A stretch of 64,000 nucleotides of DNA from Casuarina equisetifolia (lineage: Eukaryota > Streptophyta > Magnoliopsida > Fagales > Casuarinaceae), in contig CM052359.1 of the NCBI GenBank assembly GCA_028551475.1, forward strand, positions 27,033,583 through 27,097,582, in the 5' to 3' direction. Below are positions 1-15,338 of the stretch, in pieces. A program made the translations under genes and the position numbers. Below the pieces are notes generated by a model. It was not told where the DNA came from. It saw only the letters and a program-made list of their open reading frames with translations, and did not search any database. The number at the start of each line of letters is the position of its first letter. The stretch's first letter is position 1.

Positions 1-599
1 CTAGCTCTACAATTTGTTGGAAAACAAAGACAAACAATTTATGGTTTTTAAACCCAATCCTTAGAAACCAATAAAGTGATCTGTCCGAAAAGATAAAGAG
101 TTTATGATATTAAACTTGAGCACTTTAATGGCAATCTGAAGAAAGGAATGGTCCTTCTGAAATGTGAGAAAAAAGGTCAAAAATGATATAGGAACAATAA
201 AGCTTAGCAGTTGTGATTTTTTCCTGATACAACTGCTTCCATTTTCTTAAGGACTTATATTTTTGAAAAAGAAGTCAAAACAGGATACTGCATAGGTTTA
301 AGATCCCTATCTTCCCGATGTATATATCTGTTTTCATTTGTTCTATCAACTCTCCGTTGCAGGTTGGTAGTCTTGGTGATGTTCTTTTCACCAGTACACC
401 TAGTGCTGTTTAAGATTTTGTTGACAGAGCGGACCTTATGACCATAAGCAATATAAGCTTCATTTATTTTGTAACACTTATGTTGTAAATGTGTTTATCG
501 ATCAATTTCTATAGATTTTGTTTCCTTCACTCAGTCAGTACTCTGTGTTCAGACAATGCTAGGCCCTTCTCCACCTTACTTTGTACTATGCCATACCCC
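1..599. other. Intergenic, no gene seen
   Basis: AT-rich sequence without a recognisable coding family, tRNA or clean repeat boundary on either strand. Open frames here are short and match no family I know. The right part grades into the LINE fragment that follows. Confidence 0.5.
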
Positions 600-860
600 C
601 TCGGTTATTCTCTTATTGCACATAAGAGATACCAAAATAATAACTCTCGTGTAGACCTAGTTTTGCCGTCCATCTTTATTTCTTGTTTTACCATACTTGC
701 AAATGACAGTTTTTGCATAGTTAAGCTAAAACTCCAACTTCCTGGAGTTGAGTTCTACTACAGTCGTATTGACTATGACAATATCATCCATAAAAACATG
801 CCCTGATGGACATCACCCAGAACAGATCCATCGAGCTCATTGATAAACATTCCAATGAGA
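600..860 (-). mobile_element. Degenerate LINE (RTE-like) reverse-transcriptase fragment
   Basis: Read on the minus strand, two adjacent frames give a stretch resembling the catalytic part of plant RTE-clade LINE reverse transcriptase. One part contains INELDGSVLGDV. After a frame change comes MDDIVIV followed by VVELNSRKLEF. In RTE elements the corresponding block is a DEL motif, then the F-A-D-D catalytic box, then a K-L-E-L/F helix. The fragment is about 250 bp and carries a frameshift and stops. No 3' tail or target-site duplication is visible. The match is from memory of the family; a copia-type YVDD box is a weaker alternative. Confidence 0.42.
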
Positions 861-920
861 CATAATTCTGTTCTCACACTAGTAATAGTTCTACGAGATA
901 TAATCCTTGAATTTTTTTTT

Positions 921-979
921 ATTTTTATTTTTATTTTTATTTTTATTTTTATTTTTATTTTTATTTTTATTTTTATTTT
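921..979. repeat. (ATTTTT)n microsatellite
   Basis: About ten tandem copies of the hexamer ATTTTT, preceded by a short T-run. It lies just outside the LINE fragment and may be a remnant of a poly(A)-type tail read on the other strand. Confidence 0.9.
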
Positions 980-2803
980 CTTTAAAACACGACAATAACA
1001 AATTAGTTTAATGAACTCAGGAGATTCACATAAACCACCTAATAAACAAAATTAAAGGCTCAACAGATTTGAAGTCAGAGCAGACGCTAACAAATGTTTC
1101 AGAAGCCAACCTAAACGACCAAGAGGTTAAAAAAACCGTAGCCAAAATCAAGTAAGACCCAGAAACAACATCGAAAGATATTGATCGACTCTTTGCAGAA
1201 ACACTTTTTTTTTTTTTTTTCACAATTTACCAAATTACTTGTCTCAGTGTTCACCATATGCTCCTTTTGAGTGAATAACAACCATATGAGGATCCTTACT
1301 AGTTCTATCTATATTCCTGCACTGTAGTCCTAAGTAAGAAACTAGCTTTTACACTTGAATGCTCTGAATTCATACCAAATTGATTATCTGATACTCATGT
1401 TAGCAGGTTAACCAATACTCAGTCAATGTCTTGCAAATTTGTATGATTTGACTACATGTTTCTGTGGGTCTTACTGTAACAAGTACGGTTTGAGATGTAT
1501 AGCCATCTTTTTTCACCACGGGACACATCTCATGTCATATTTTGCTGCCATACTTCTATTTTTCTAGATGTGATCCACTCTCAAGTGCCTGTAGATCATA
1601 TTTAACAAAAGAAAAACAGTGACTTTTATAACATTTTCCTCACTCCCCTCTCTTGTTTATGGAATCTGGTTCTTTTGGGGTTATGTGTGATGGCTGTTTG
1701 TCAATCTAATGAAAATCCTTCAGCCCAGTATATCTTTGTTCTTAGTTATAAATATGAAACTGCTTTTCCTCAAATCATCAGGCATCTTGTTAATGAACTT
1801 AGTCAACCACCCAACACAAGAGTTCCAAACTTCAACAGGAGTTATTCCAGCCTACAGCTGTTCCTATTTCCATCATCCTTGAATTGTTCTTTACCACAAT
1901 CATCTCAACCTCCCAAGGACTTGCATGACTTCCATTTGAAAGCTTAACCAAATGGCTCCTCACATAAACTCTTTAGTCTCATCCTCCCTCACATAAACTC
2001 TTTGATCCTCATCTTTGATAGGTTCAAAATACTACAAAGCTCGTCTTCCTCTATTCTCTCAGAAAGTTACTAAATATTGCTCTCTCCATCCTTCCTCCCC
2101 AACATCCGATATATCCTTTTCGTAACCTTAAGTCTAACCTGTCAAGCGACATTTTTGATGGGGTAAATGGTAGAGAAAAGGATCACATGACTGTCTGATT
2201 TAGTTGCGAATAGCGTTTAGGTAGTAGAGTTTTCTGTTCTCTTTTCCTTTCTTTTTCTGTAAGTTTGCTTGAGTTATAATATAAATACTCAACTTTTTCA
2301 CCAGATGTTTTCGAGGTGTGGAAAAGAAAGGATCAAAGATACATAATTTGATAACAGTGCGTGACATGAGCACATAACTTCAATCTCTGGATAGAGCTAC
2401 TGATGAGATGGCATGAAGTTCTTGAAATGGGAAAGCACCATTCCAATTTCAAGAATCTGTATGTCTCAAAATTATCTATCTGAAATTCTGTGTTGAAAAT
2501 AAGTGCATCGACAGAGTTGTGTCAAATGTAATTCATGATTTTGAAACCAAAGGAAGATGCATTGATACCACTAAACATAATAAATACATATTCAGTTTTC
2601 CGAGATGGTGATGAAAAAGGTAGAATTGTTGCAGATTAAGCCTTATTGATGGTGGATTCTCTTTAGCATTACCAATAAGTGGAGAAACTAATGTTTCCCC
2701 CCCTTCCTCCTTAGTTCTTTCCACAAAATTTGAAGGATGCAGCTAAATATGAACACAAAATACAAAATTGAAAGACGAATGGGATTGGAAAAGGCTAGCT
2801 CAC
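980..2803. other. Intergenic; expected end of the aldo-keto reductase gene not found
   Basis: This stretch lies 3' of the aldo-keto reductase gene. I searched it on the minus strand for the family's terminal exon, normally about 55-60 residues starting with a G-T-T-K-I-like motif. I did not find it. There is a T-run at 1206-1220 but no other recognised feature. Confidence 0.5.
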
Positions 2804-5636
<2,833 letters not shown>

Positions 5637-7020
5637 TCTTTTTTGTGCCTTCCCCTTTGCTCTTCAGTGGGTATTAGGGGGACTCTTCCTTGTTTAGAGT
5701 TAAGCGGGTTCCTCAGGAAACGCTGTCCTTGGTTCGGGTTCTATAAAAGGCCCAGACAGTTTTACGTTTCAAGAAAGACGGCGAGGATTGAGAGAAGGTG
5801 AAGTCCAATACCAAGAAGAAAAAATTGATACGCTGTCCTTGGTTTCTTCTCCTCCTTCCTACTATCAGTGCTCATGAAAGAAGAAAAAAGAGGTGGAAAC
5901 TTTTAACAAGTATATAGATCATGTGCTCATGGATGACTTCACCAAACAAGGTGGCTTGCCTCATGGATGACTCCACCAAACACGGCTGCTTTGTCCGTAA
6001 GCAAATTCACCGAATAGATCCCACCTACCCTCTTAAGCTCCACCACAGTCATACTCATCAGCGCCTATTCACTGTTGACTGGCCGATCACGTCATGCCTG
6101 AGCTACAGCTCGGCTTTGATCCGCTCCTGGTAGTTTTACATGCCTCCACGATTGCCTTAGAACCTAAACTACCTTGTCTTATGTTTTTTATTCTCTTCTT
6201 CGATAAGCAGAAGGCCTGACTGGTTGAAATCACTTACGCAAGTATGATTAACAATAGTATTCCTTCTTCTCACCCAAAAATTGAAAAAAGAGTCATAACC
6301 CAAGTGTCTCTCCTATAAATTAAGGGGGATTGTAAGTAATAATTAAGGAAAAAGCAATATAAAATAATCTCTGCATTTATTCATAATAATTATCTATAGT
6401 TACACAAAGGACGGATCTCCTTGTCTATACAATCTTAGCCAGGTTAAAAGCCGGCACCGGTAGAAGCCATTGGACACTGGTCATAAGGATGCACCTTCAC
6501 CTAACCAGCCAAGAGTGTGTCATATCAATTTCAACGGCTCCGGTACCTCGAAATGCAACGTTCTCATGAATTGCATAGAGACGTTGATGAAAGCGGACAA
6601 CTTCGCGAATATGTAGAGGAAAACTTACGAAATTGATGACTAATCGTTATGCATATGTTAGATCGTTTGGCAGGACTTGGTGTTTGTCATGAGCAATGGA
6701 GAGAGTGAGAGGGAGTCAAAAGTTGAAGCCCAACTGGACATGGGAATATGTCTGCAACGTAATACGTTGCAATGAAGGCCCAGAAAACCATTGACCGCAG
6801 GACACAACGCTTAATGAGACATATTTTTATGTGAATGCATATTTTTTATTTTTTATTTTGTTTCAGATATATGTCGAGGCGCCACCGAGAGGTACATATT
6901 CGAAAACATAAATTCTTAGAATATAATTGGGCTGTGCATCGAGCCCTTGAATAGACCTCCTTTTTAGCCGTTGGCTTGTGTCCATGAAAACATGATTTCA
7001 TGGCTCTCTTCTCAATTTTT
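5637..7020. other. Upstream region of the aldo-keto reductase gene and intergenic DNA
   Basis: The minus-strand promoter of the aldo-keto reductase should lie here. A weak minus-strand TATA candidate (TATATA) sits near 5911-5917, which would imply a 5' leader of about 250 bases. The segment 5700-6800 is somewhat richer in G+C than its surroundings, but neither strand gives a recognisable protein. Confidence 0.4.
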
Positions 7021-7021
7021 T

Positions 7022-7325
7022 TTTTAAGGCCTAAAGTCTAATATAAAAGTTAGTTTATAAGTTAGAATGATAATTCATTTATTTAAGTTTTATTTTAATG
7101 ATCTTATCTTTCGATGTTAGATTTTTATGTACACCTCCATACGCTAAACAACATTAGGCTTAAGGTTGCATGAGGTGAAATAAATTTAACGTAAGTTCAA
7201 TACTAAATCAAAAGGCTTAAAGTTTAATCTAAAAATTAACTCATGAATTAGAGAAATATTTTTTATTTATTTAAAATCTACAATCTTATTTTTTAATATG
7301 AGACTTTTGTCCTGCGTAAAATAGC
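7022..7325. repeat. Degenerate pair of direct repeats, LTR-like
   Basis: About 100 bp at 7026-7130 recur in diverged form at 7206-7305. Both start with AAGGC(C/T)TAAAGT, pass through a TTATTTA block and end near GA-rich sequence followed by CTTTT or TTTTATGT. The style resembles LTR scraps common in plant genomes, but no complete element can be bounded. Confidence 0.45.
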
Positions 7326-7859
7326 CATGATTTTGGAACAACCAAGGAGCAAGAAAGGCTTTGAACAACAATCACCCTTCCCTTGGGAAGGGAAGAGGAA
7401 AAGAAAAGACAAAAGTAGGAGAGAGAGCACATTAACAAGAGAAGGTAGTGTTAGAAAGTGTTACATGTTAAACAATCAAAATGTATAACTAAATCTTGGT
7501 TGAGTTGATTTATATTCGCATAAAATAGATTTAGATTATTTTAAATAAATCCCATTAGAAAAAGACTTTACCTTATAAACAAAAGTGTTATAAAGACTTC
7601 ATGTCACAATAACTGAAACAACTTAATTATAACTTTTAAGATTCAAAATTTGTTTACAATTAAAGGGAATTTTGAATAAGATTCAAATAATGTAAGACTT
7701 TTATCACATTATTTTTAATATGTTTCTTTATCTTAAATCCCAAGTCCAAGTTGAAAGATTTTTGTTTATCAAAATTCAACTTAAGAATAAGAAAGATATT
7801 TCCTTTATTTAACGATGATTTTTAAGCAAAATTTGTTATGGGCTTATAGGAACATGTAG
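7326..7859. other. Intergenic, no gene seen
   Basis: Strongly AT-rich DNA without open frames of note, RNA genes or bounded repeats. Confidence 0.5.
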
Positions 7860-8165
7860 TGGACATAGGCTTATGAGAATCCAAGTTAATAAGGATATTC
7901 AAATAAATTGTATTGAGATTAGTTTTTAGGCTTAAGTCTTTTAGCTTAAAAATTGAGGCACATTACTAATGATATTAGAGCCAAGTTCACATCTCAAGTT
8001 TGAACTATGGAAGGACCATGGAACATGGTTGTTTGTTATTGAACTTGTGAGCGCTGAGTTAATAATGATATTCACATGAAAAAGTATTAAGACCAACTTT
8101 TAGGTTATCTTTTTTTTTTTTTGGCTTAGTCTTTTGACTTAATGGATGAAGTATGTAACGAGATT
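7860..8165 (+). repeat. Degenerate LTR-like direct repeats with a tRNA-Met primer-site-like motif
   Basis: Two diverged copies of one unit lie side by side at about 7865-7965 and 8045-8160. Each runs from a GAGTTAATAA-like block through a short ATTGAGA or ATTAAGA block to GGCTTA(A)GTCTTTT. After the first copy comes ATGATATTAGAGCC, similar to the initiator tRNA-Met primer-binding site TGGTATCAGAGC used by many plant LTR retrotransposons. This suggests a very old LTR retrotransposon remnant with no coding part left. Confidence 0.4.
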
Positions 8166-9261
8166 TAGATAATATACAATTTTGGTTATATTAGTTTTAC
8201 TGACCAAAAATGTACAAACTAGCTTTTGAGTAAAAGAAATATAGAGGAACACAAAAGGAGATGGGTAAGAAGGGAGTTAGGCTCTCCTTCCGAGATGAGG
8301 AAGCCTAGTGATAGAGGTGGTAGCACTCGTGGGGGAGATGAAGAACTCTAACTTCTCTTTTGTTTGGATCTATCTATCATTAGTGACTACGATTATGCCT
8401 TCACAGATATTCTTTCATCACTAATTGTGTCACTTAATTTTTTCATTCATTAGCTGCTTATGTCTATTATTTACTAATATTTATTCCTTAGCCTTTTAAA
8501 ACTAAAAAGTAATGATCTTAGAGTCAAAATGCTTCAGCCGCTAGTGTTCCCCCATTAACAATTCAATGTGCACTTAAAAAATGGAAAAAGAAAATAAAGG
8601 ATCATTTTGTGGAAAAGGCATCTCATGGTTAGTAAATTCTGTTTCCTTATATGCTTGGTATTATTCTTGAAAACACTCAAAGCTTCTTCAAACTGCAGAT
8701 CAAACCCTTTGCCTTATTACGTGCCAATATATGGTTGATTGTTAAAATATTTCATGTACTCATAACGGATTTGATGGATGAGAAGGAAAAGCCACCCTAA
8801 GTGAAAAGGCTGATACTCATAAACTTAAGTCCTTTTTACTTTAGTAGGAAACACTATCATTTGGACTTCCATTCTAGAGACTTTTAATGTGGGTTTGTAT
8901 TTATCATAAATGGTTAAACCAATAAGAACAGTAGCCAAGCTTTTCTGCATAAGCAAAATTTACCACTTTCCTTTCAAGTGTGCAAGGAAGTCTTTTCCAT
9001 AACATCATCTTGATGTGAATGGACCTCCCATGCCTACTGCACACATCATGGGGCACAAGGAGCAAGCCACATTATTGGTTAGCCTTAATATTGCTTATTA
9101 TGAACTTAAGTTTTATTTTGAAAGGTCAATCTAATGAAAGGAATATTTGAGATTTCTTATATGACCAAAATCTCTCACTTTCCTTCCTATTGTGAGAAGG
9201 AGTCTTTTATAAGACACAAAGGCCTTTCATAAAAGAATAATATGTTTATATTTTTTTTCTT
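8166..9261. other. Intergenic, no gene seen
   Basis: AT-rich sequence, no recognised coding family, no bounded repeat. Confidence 0.5.
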
Positions 9262-9277
9262 AATGATATTTTATTAA

Positions 9278-9406
9278 CGCATGAGCCTTAGCAACTCAAT
9301 GAAAGTTGGAAACTCTACCACATGGGAGGTTAGGTCTAAGCCTCCCTTTCTCTTAATAAATCTCCTAAATTCACCTACCACCATCCCTGATAAAAATAAA
9401 AATAAA
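9278..9406 (+). mobile_element. SINE with 16-bp target-site duplications
   Basis: A 129-bp insertion is flanked by near-identical 16-bp direct repeats at 9262-9277 (AATGATATTTTATTAA) and 9407-9422 (one mismatch). The body has a pol III A-box-like start (TTAGCAACTCAATG...GTTGG at about 9288-9310) and a B-box-like segment (GGTTAGGTCTAAGCC at about 9327-9341). It ends in an A-rich tail of AAAAT units. This architecture is that of a tRNA-derived plant SINE inserted by LINE-type machinery. The internal boxes are imperfect, so it is probably no longer transcribed. Confidence 0.75.
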
Positions 9407-9422
9407 AATGATATTTTGTTAA

Positions 9423-10689
9423 GCTTATGCTTTGTTAGATTTTACCATAGACATACTTTTCATTAAAATAACATAGTTAATTAACCATTGATGAGCAATG
9501 TCTTAGGAAATCATTTTAGTAGGATTGTTACATTATATATTGGGAAATCACTTAACAAAAACCATATGTACACTTGTAATATTTTTATGATAATGACCTT
9601 AATTCTTTTCATTCATTTAAGTGTACTTACCTCCAATCACATTTAAGTATGGTAAATTGTTTCTTTCACATCATAATTCTTTTCTCACTATGCATGCAAG
9701 TCATTTATTTCTTTAATTCATTTTGCTAATGTCAAGAAGATTAACACTTTAGGAGGTCTTTTAGTGGTGCTATAATATATTGAGATAATACTTGAACCAA
9801 AAAGCTCAAGTGAATATTTTAGGGTTAATTTATGCTAAAAATTTACTAGTCACACATATGGAAATTTCCTATGAAAATATTTCATTGCCTTTTATATGTG
9901 TATTTGTACTTAAAACTAAGCAATCATGGATTTAGATGGATATTTAGTTATCTTTCATAAGACATTCTATCACGAGGCTATGGACATCAGTACATTGCTA
10001 GTGCATTTTTCCCTAGTGCAACAGGAAAAGTTAACAATCTTTTAGGAAAGATTAATTTTTTTTTCTTTTCTTTCTTTCTACCATACCTTTAATTTGAGTC
10101 TAGAAGTTTCATATTTTATATTAGTATACTAATAAGATAAACTATATACATCAAGGCCACCAAAATTGGAAAACTATGACTAATTATATGATATTTGAGT
10201 AACCTAGAGAAAGGTAAGATATGAACTTTACTATTAGAAAAAAGAAAAGAAAATGACGTCACTTTATGCAACTTCAAGTCAAACACATCATTGTTGCTTT
10301 GCATTTTTCTTTACTTACATACCTTTTATTAATGTAAATGATGCAAAACCTAGTAAGGCAAGCTATCCACACTTTATCCTGAGGCATATTCCTATTTACA
10401 CTAAAATCAAATTAGAAAGGGTTTTACAAAAGCGTCCCGCATCACTAGAAGTTGGTGTAAATCCCTTGGAGTTCAATAAGTTGGATGCGCTTGATGATGA
10501 AGAGAATATTTCAAGATACCTTGTAGCAAGAAACCTTAAATTAGGAGAAACAATCTCCTCCAATAGTGAAAACTCTGAAAGCTATGATATGATTGATTAG
10601 TGTTAATGGGTGAAGAAACCATCATTACTTTCGTAATGTAGGATGATGTAAGGAGAAGTAGTGAAGATGAAAGGAGATGTAGCTTAATC
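9423..10689. other. Intergenic, no convincing gene
   Basis: AT-rich. A plus-strand frame of 115 residues at 10253-10600 ends in an acidic tail (DALDDEEN). It matches no family I recognise and directly precedes LTR-like sequence, so it may be a scrap of retroelement coding DNA. Confidence 0.4.
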
Positions 10690-11060
10690 ATGAAGCATGA
10701 TGATATTCTATCTTTTGTGTATTAATAAGAAGATTTATGATAATATTTATGGTATGTAATAATGATATATAATAATGGCATGTAATAATGGTAGCATTTA
10801 TGGTTTTCGTAATGTAGCTAATTATGTACTTTGTCATAGTGCCTTCTTTATATAAAAAGGGTGTATATGGCTTAGGACTTCAAGCTAGTTGAATAACAAA
10901 TCTAGTAATTGTTTATGTCTATTTAGAGATTCCCTTAGTCTTTCTTTCCTCTCTTACAATTTCTTAAGCCTAGTATAACCAGTTCTATCATTTCTTTCTA
11001 AAACCATTTCCCTTCCTTTTACTTGTGATTCTTCCCCACAACCCTTTCACATTCATCCAA
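10690..11060 (+). mobile_element. LTR-like sequence of an old retrotransposon
   Basis: A purine-rich stretch (GGAGATGTAGCTT near 10674) is followed by AT-rich DNA with a promoter-like TATATAAAAAGGG at about 10849-10861, then a pyrimidine-rich leader. This order is typical of an LTR. The copia reverse-transcriptase fossil starts shortly downstream in the same orientation. Exact ends are not visible. Confidence 0.35.
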
Positions 11061-11199
11061 TGACAACCATAAGTTGTTATGGTGTTCTTTGTCCAAATCC
11101 TCACTATGCTTATTACATCACCAATACATCCCTCCCATTCCTACTTTAGTCACTTGACCCTTCCAAGACCTTGGTTAGTGTGAGGCTATGTAAAGGGAA

Positions 11200-11560
11200 A
11201 TGAATTCCCTTCATTACATCAAAACTTAAACTTTAGTTACATGCCATCCTACAATGAATGTGATTGCTCCAAGTAAGTCTTTAAGACCAAATTCACTCTT
11301 AATGGTATTTTGGACTATCTTAAAGCTTGTCATATTGCCAAAGGTTACCTTCAAGAGACTAGTGTTGGCTTTCTCAGAACTGTTTGTATTGTACTCTCAC
11401 TTGCCACAATGTTGAATCAGTCCATCTACTAGTTTGATGTTGACAATACCTTCTTCCATGGTGTTCTCCACAAACCAGTCTTTATGGAGTAGCCTTATGA
11501 CTTCATTGATCCTTCTCAGCCTAACCTTGTGTGTGCTCTCTCTCATGCCTAATACTATTT
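11200..11560 (+). mobile_element. Ty1/copia retrotransposon fossil (reverse-transcriptase region)
   Basis: Plus-strand translation shows the start of the copia reverse-transcriptase domain: a K-T-K-F-T-L-N-G-like strand, an A-K-G-Y block, a DV(N/D)NTFFHG block and a conserved proline-containing PYDFIDPSQP segment. The fragment is about 300-350 bp, is clearly broken and old, and has no integrase or RNase H attached. Confidence 0.75.
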
Positions 11561-11663
11561 CAAACAATCTCCTAGAGCCTAATTTGATAGCTTTTAAATT
11601 AAACTTTCTTATATGATATTAGAATCTATATTAACAAGAAAAGTACAAAAAATATTTTTTACA

Positions 11664-12399
11664 CACTAAATATTATTGTAAGTAATAAAATAGTTCATGA
11701 TTCCCGTTTTACTTGGATATCAAGTACCACGAAGTCATGATACCAAGCTACACTATACTACTGACATATAGTAGCAAGTAACATTAAACGAAGGAATCAA
11801 GCATAATATATAGTAGTTAGCTACAATTCAGTTAGAAAGTGTCAATTTCACAAAAATATTGCTAGACGCCTTATATTCTTAGCCTAACACCCAAAAATTT
11901 ACTCATCTCAGCTATAAGTATGATTTCCAAGAACTTTCGCCATCCGGCTCGACTAATCTCACTCGATCCTTGGCAAAATCGAATGATGGAATTCTAAGAC
12001 CTTGTTGGGCTCTGCCACAACAGTATCTAGAATCATGAGTTCATGAGCTAGAAATGGGACCGCACTCAATAGATCCAATTGTGACGGCCCAAAAGATCGT
12101 CACGGGACGCCACTGTTTTCTTCTTATCATAGAAGCCACCACTACGAGGAGTTGCCGAAGTTTCGAACTGTCGGCAAAAAACATAGATGGAGAGGCCGAT
12201 AGAGACCACCATGATATTATATTTTTAGCAAAACTTATCACTTGGCCACCGGTAGATAGCAATCTATAATGATGGTCAAATTTTTACCACCTTTTCTGAG
12301 TGAAAGTTAATGTGACCACCACTAAGTAGCACTTATAGTGGCAGATAGTGGAACTACTACTATAGCGACTGCCATTTGAAAAGTCATTTCATTTTAGTG
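11664..12399 (-). mobile_element. Possible non-autonomous CACTA-like DNA transposon end
   Basis: The right boundary at 12395-12399 is TAGTG, so the minus strand starts CACTAAAATGAAATGAC. Inside it are repeated short motifs around CCACTAT and GCGACTGCC, a pattern seen in CACTA subterminal regions. The best left end is CACTAAATATTATTG at 11664. Its similarity to the right end is modest, and the three flanking bases do not match (ACA versus TAA). No transposase is visible. The call rests on the terminal motif and subterminal repeats only. Confidence 0.3.
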
Positions 12400-15338
12400 T
12401 AAAAGCCAAGTTTTTCGGCATTTTGAGGATTGTTAATGGTTTACTTATAGCAAAAGAAAGCAGATCAACACTCAAGCAACGTGTTGAACAAAAAGTGGAT
12501 GGGTCTAGTTCTTCAGCCGAAAGAATGGCTCAGTTTTCAACTCTTTTATGGGGTTGAGGTGGAATAGAAATCAAGAAAATGTGTGGACCCGGTGCCCTTG
12601 GAAGCAGAAATAAAATAGAAAAGAAGAGAAGGGGAATAAAAACGGAATCTATGGACTAAGACAAAGGAAATGGTAGGCAAGTTCTTAGTGGTATGTGTGT
12701 GCAAGATGAAAGTTCTATTAATCTTTTATAGCAAAGCTTAAATATAGAAAATGTCCCTCTAACTTTTGAATTAGTTTTTAATTTAGGCTTTTGCATCTTT
12801 AACTTAGTATCAAAGTATAGGTTGAATCTACTACATATGCTTAAAGGTCAAGAAAGTAATTACCAATTGCATAAGGTCCTAAAGAAGAAAAGAGGGGAAC
12901 AAATGTTTTGAGATTTGAATAACCAAAAAAGAAAAAAGAAAACAAGAAAAAATATGGCATCTATGTTAAAACTCACACCTTACATGGATAAAGATACAGC
13001 AAATTCGAAGAATTGAATTTTCTTGCAGGAGGAAGGAATGATACAAATTGCTGAGAAAGCTGCTAATCGTTTACTAAACATGGTTTCCACCCAATTTCCC
13101 ATTCATTTTAGATGACGCATTCTAATAGCTTGAGATAGACCTTTTTCGAAAATCATTGGCACGAGATTCAAACGAAACATGCGGAACTCCGAATATTGTT
13201 TCGATTCCAGTGGAACACCATTCAAATTAGATATCTTTAGAACTCTAGGGAAGATGCTTGAAGTACCATGTGAACTTCATTTTCAATAAAACGTAAGATT
13301 GGCAGAACTAAAGCCGACTTTTTCATTATTTACTTAGACTAGGGTTTCAGGTTTCTCCATGTGACAACTCATAGGCTCTCGACATAATAATGCTTCTAAA
13401 TGTGCTTTATTTGCTTAAAGTTTTCTTTAGATAGTGAGTCTTGAAATAAAAGTTTGGGACTATTTCTCTTCTATATTTTTTCCCAACAAGTAAACTTCTT
13501 AGAGAAACAAGACTATACCTTAAAACTTGGTATTCTGAAAAAAATAAAAAATAAATTTTTTTCCAGAGGACTTCTTTTTCCTTATTAGATTAATTCTTTT
13601 TATTTTCTCATGAACACTGTTCATCTTATAGAAGTCCTTACATCAATCAGTGGAGAAACTGTAAGTGTATTAACGAAATAGCTATGATGTCCTTACATCA
13701 ACGAAATAGCTATGATGTTTTAACTTGGGGAGAAAAGACCGAGTTCAAAGATCACTCATTAAACCTTTAATTTGAAATATTACATGCTTGCTTTGCCAAA
13801 TTTTAACAAAGCAAGTAGCAACCTTTTCATTGTAATGTGTCTCAAAACATTATTCCGAGTGAAAAATTTGTCGAGGCCATACGATAAACTAAAAGACACC
13901 CTTTGAACAAGTTTCTTCTCTTCTTCAATAATAAAACTGTAACTTTCTTCTTTAATTAGATGGTCATGATATAGGCTTTTCCTATTTTCTTGTAGGGGAA
14001 AAGAGAGATCTGTGGGGGAGAGGGGGGTTGTGGCGGTCGCGTGCGGGAAGAGAGGCATTTTTTTCTTATTGGGATCAGCTAGGACTTAGCCCATCGGTCG
14101 TTCTTACTTAACGTGCCCAAAAAGTAGGTGATACAGAGTGTGATTCATACGGACATATCATTTTCTATACGTTATTTTAAAGTTAAAAATAGGTTTATCT
14201 GTGATTGAGTTTTTATTTGTAGCATAGTAGAAATTAATGGAGTTTACAGCGCGCATGTCAGGATTTTTGTATTCTAAAAAAAAATATGCTATTGAACCAG
14301 CTGCACCTATTGAGATGGATTATCCTGTAGTTTCTGGTCGTGGGACAAAGGACCTTAAAGCGAATGATAAATCCAAATTAACAAGTTCAGATTACTGTTT
14401 GTTCTAAATTTATAATATTTTAAATAATTTATTTTCTTTTCGTCATTTGAATATGAGTTGGGGAAGGATAGTTCAACTTCAACGTGAAGAAAGAGGCTTA
14501 CTCAACGTATTTGGAGACGGGTTTAGGCTGTTTTAAGTTTCCGAAACTTTACAGTATACAAGCCAAGCTGAATTTGATCAAGTTGAACTTTGTTAATGCA
14601 TATATTACAAATCTTGTCCATGTTTCTACAGTTGTATTCACTTGGGTCATTTATCAATACTTTACAAACATTTTCGAGAATCTACATATGGACGTTAGAA
14701 TTGAGGTAAGAAGGCAATGTGATAAATGTACTAAATGCATGATTAAGTAGCTTAAAGTATCTCATTCTCTGGCTTAGTTGAAATATCTGAAGCTGAAAAA
14801 ATTGATTTAAAGGAACACCAAATAGAGCCCCACGCCCAGGTGTTTTCAGAAAATTGAGAAGTAGCAGCTGCACGCCATGCGAGCGAGAAGTTTTCCTCGA
14901 GTGGGAAACCCACATGCTATGGGTAAGCGTACATCAATGACCTTCATATAGGCTACATTCTTAAATCCAAGATGACAAGCTTTTGATTAAACTAAGAAAG
15001 AAAGCTTGTGCATGCGGAGGTCATTGGTGGAATCGATGTGATCATTTTCCAACACATGCCTCTATATCTCCGATGTACGTCTATTTACACACCTAATTAA
15101 GCAAAAGAATAATGAAAAGTAAACGACAGGGCAGACAAAGCACAACAACTTTTGAGAAAAGTATATGAAGCACATTCTCAATTGGCTTAATCAGATGGAT
15201 TACATACTAATATTCTAATTACTACCTAATCCAACAGCAGCATCTTTTTGATTGCTTTGTATGTGTAACTTGTAGCAACCAGATGCAATCAGGTGCAAGC
15301 ATTTCTGATGTAGACCGTAGTTTTCGGTGTTTTAGAGA
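12400..15338. other. Intergenic, no gene seen; small local duplication
   Basis: No recognisable protein on either strand. A short local tandem duplication at about 13672-13715 repeats AACGAAATAGCTATGATGT twice with TCCTTACATC between. A G-rich stretch lies at 14011-14056. Confidence 0.5.
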
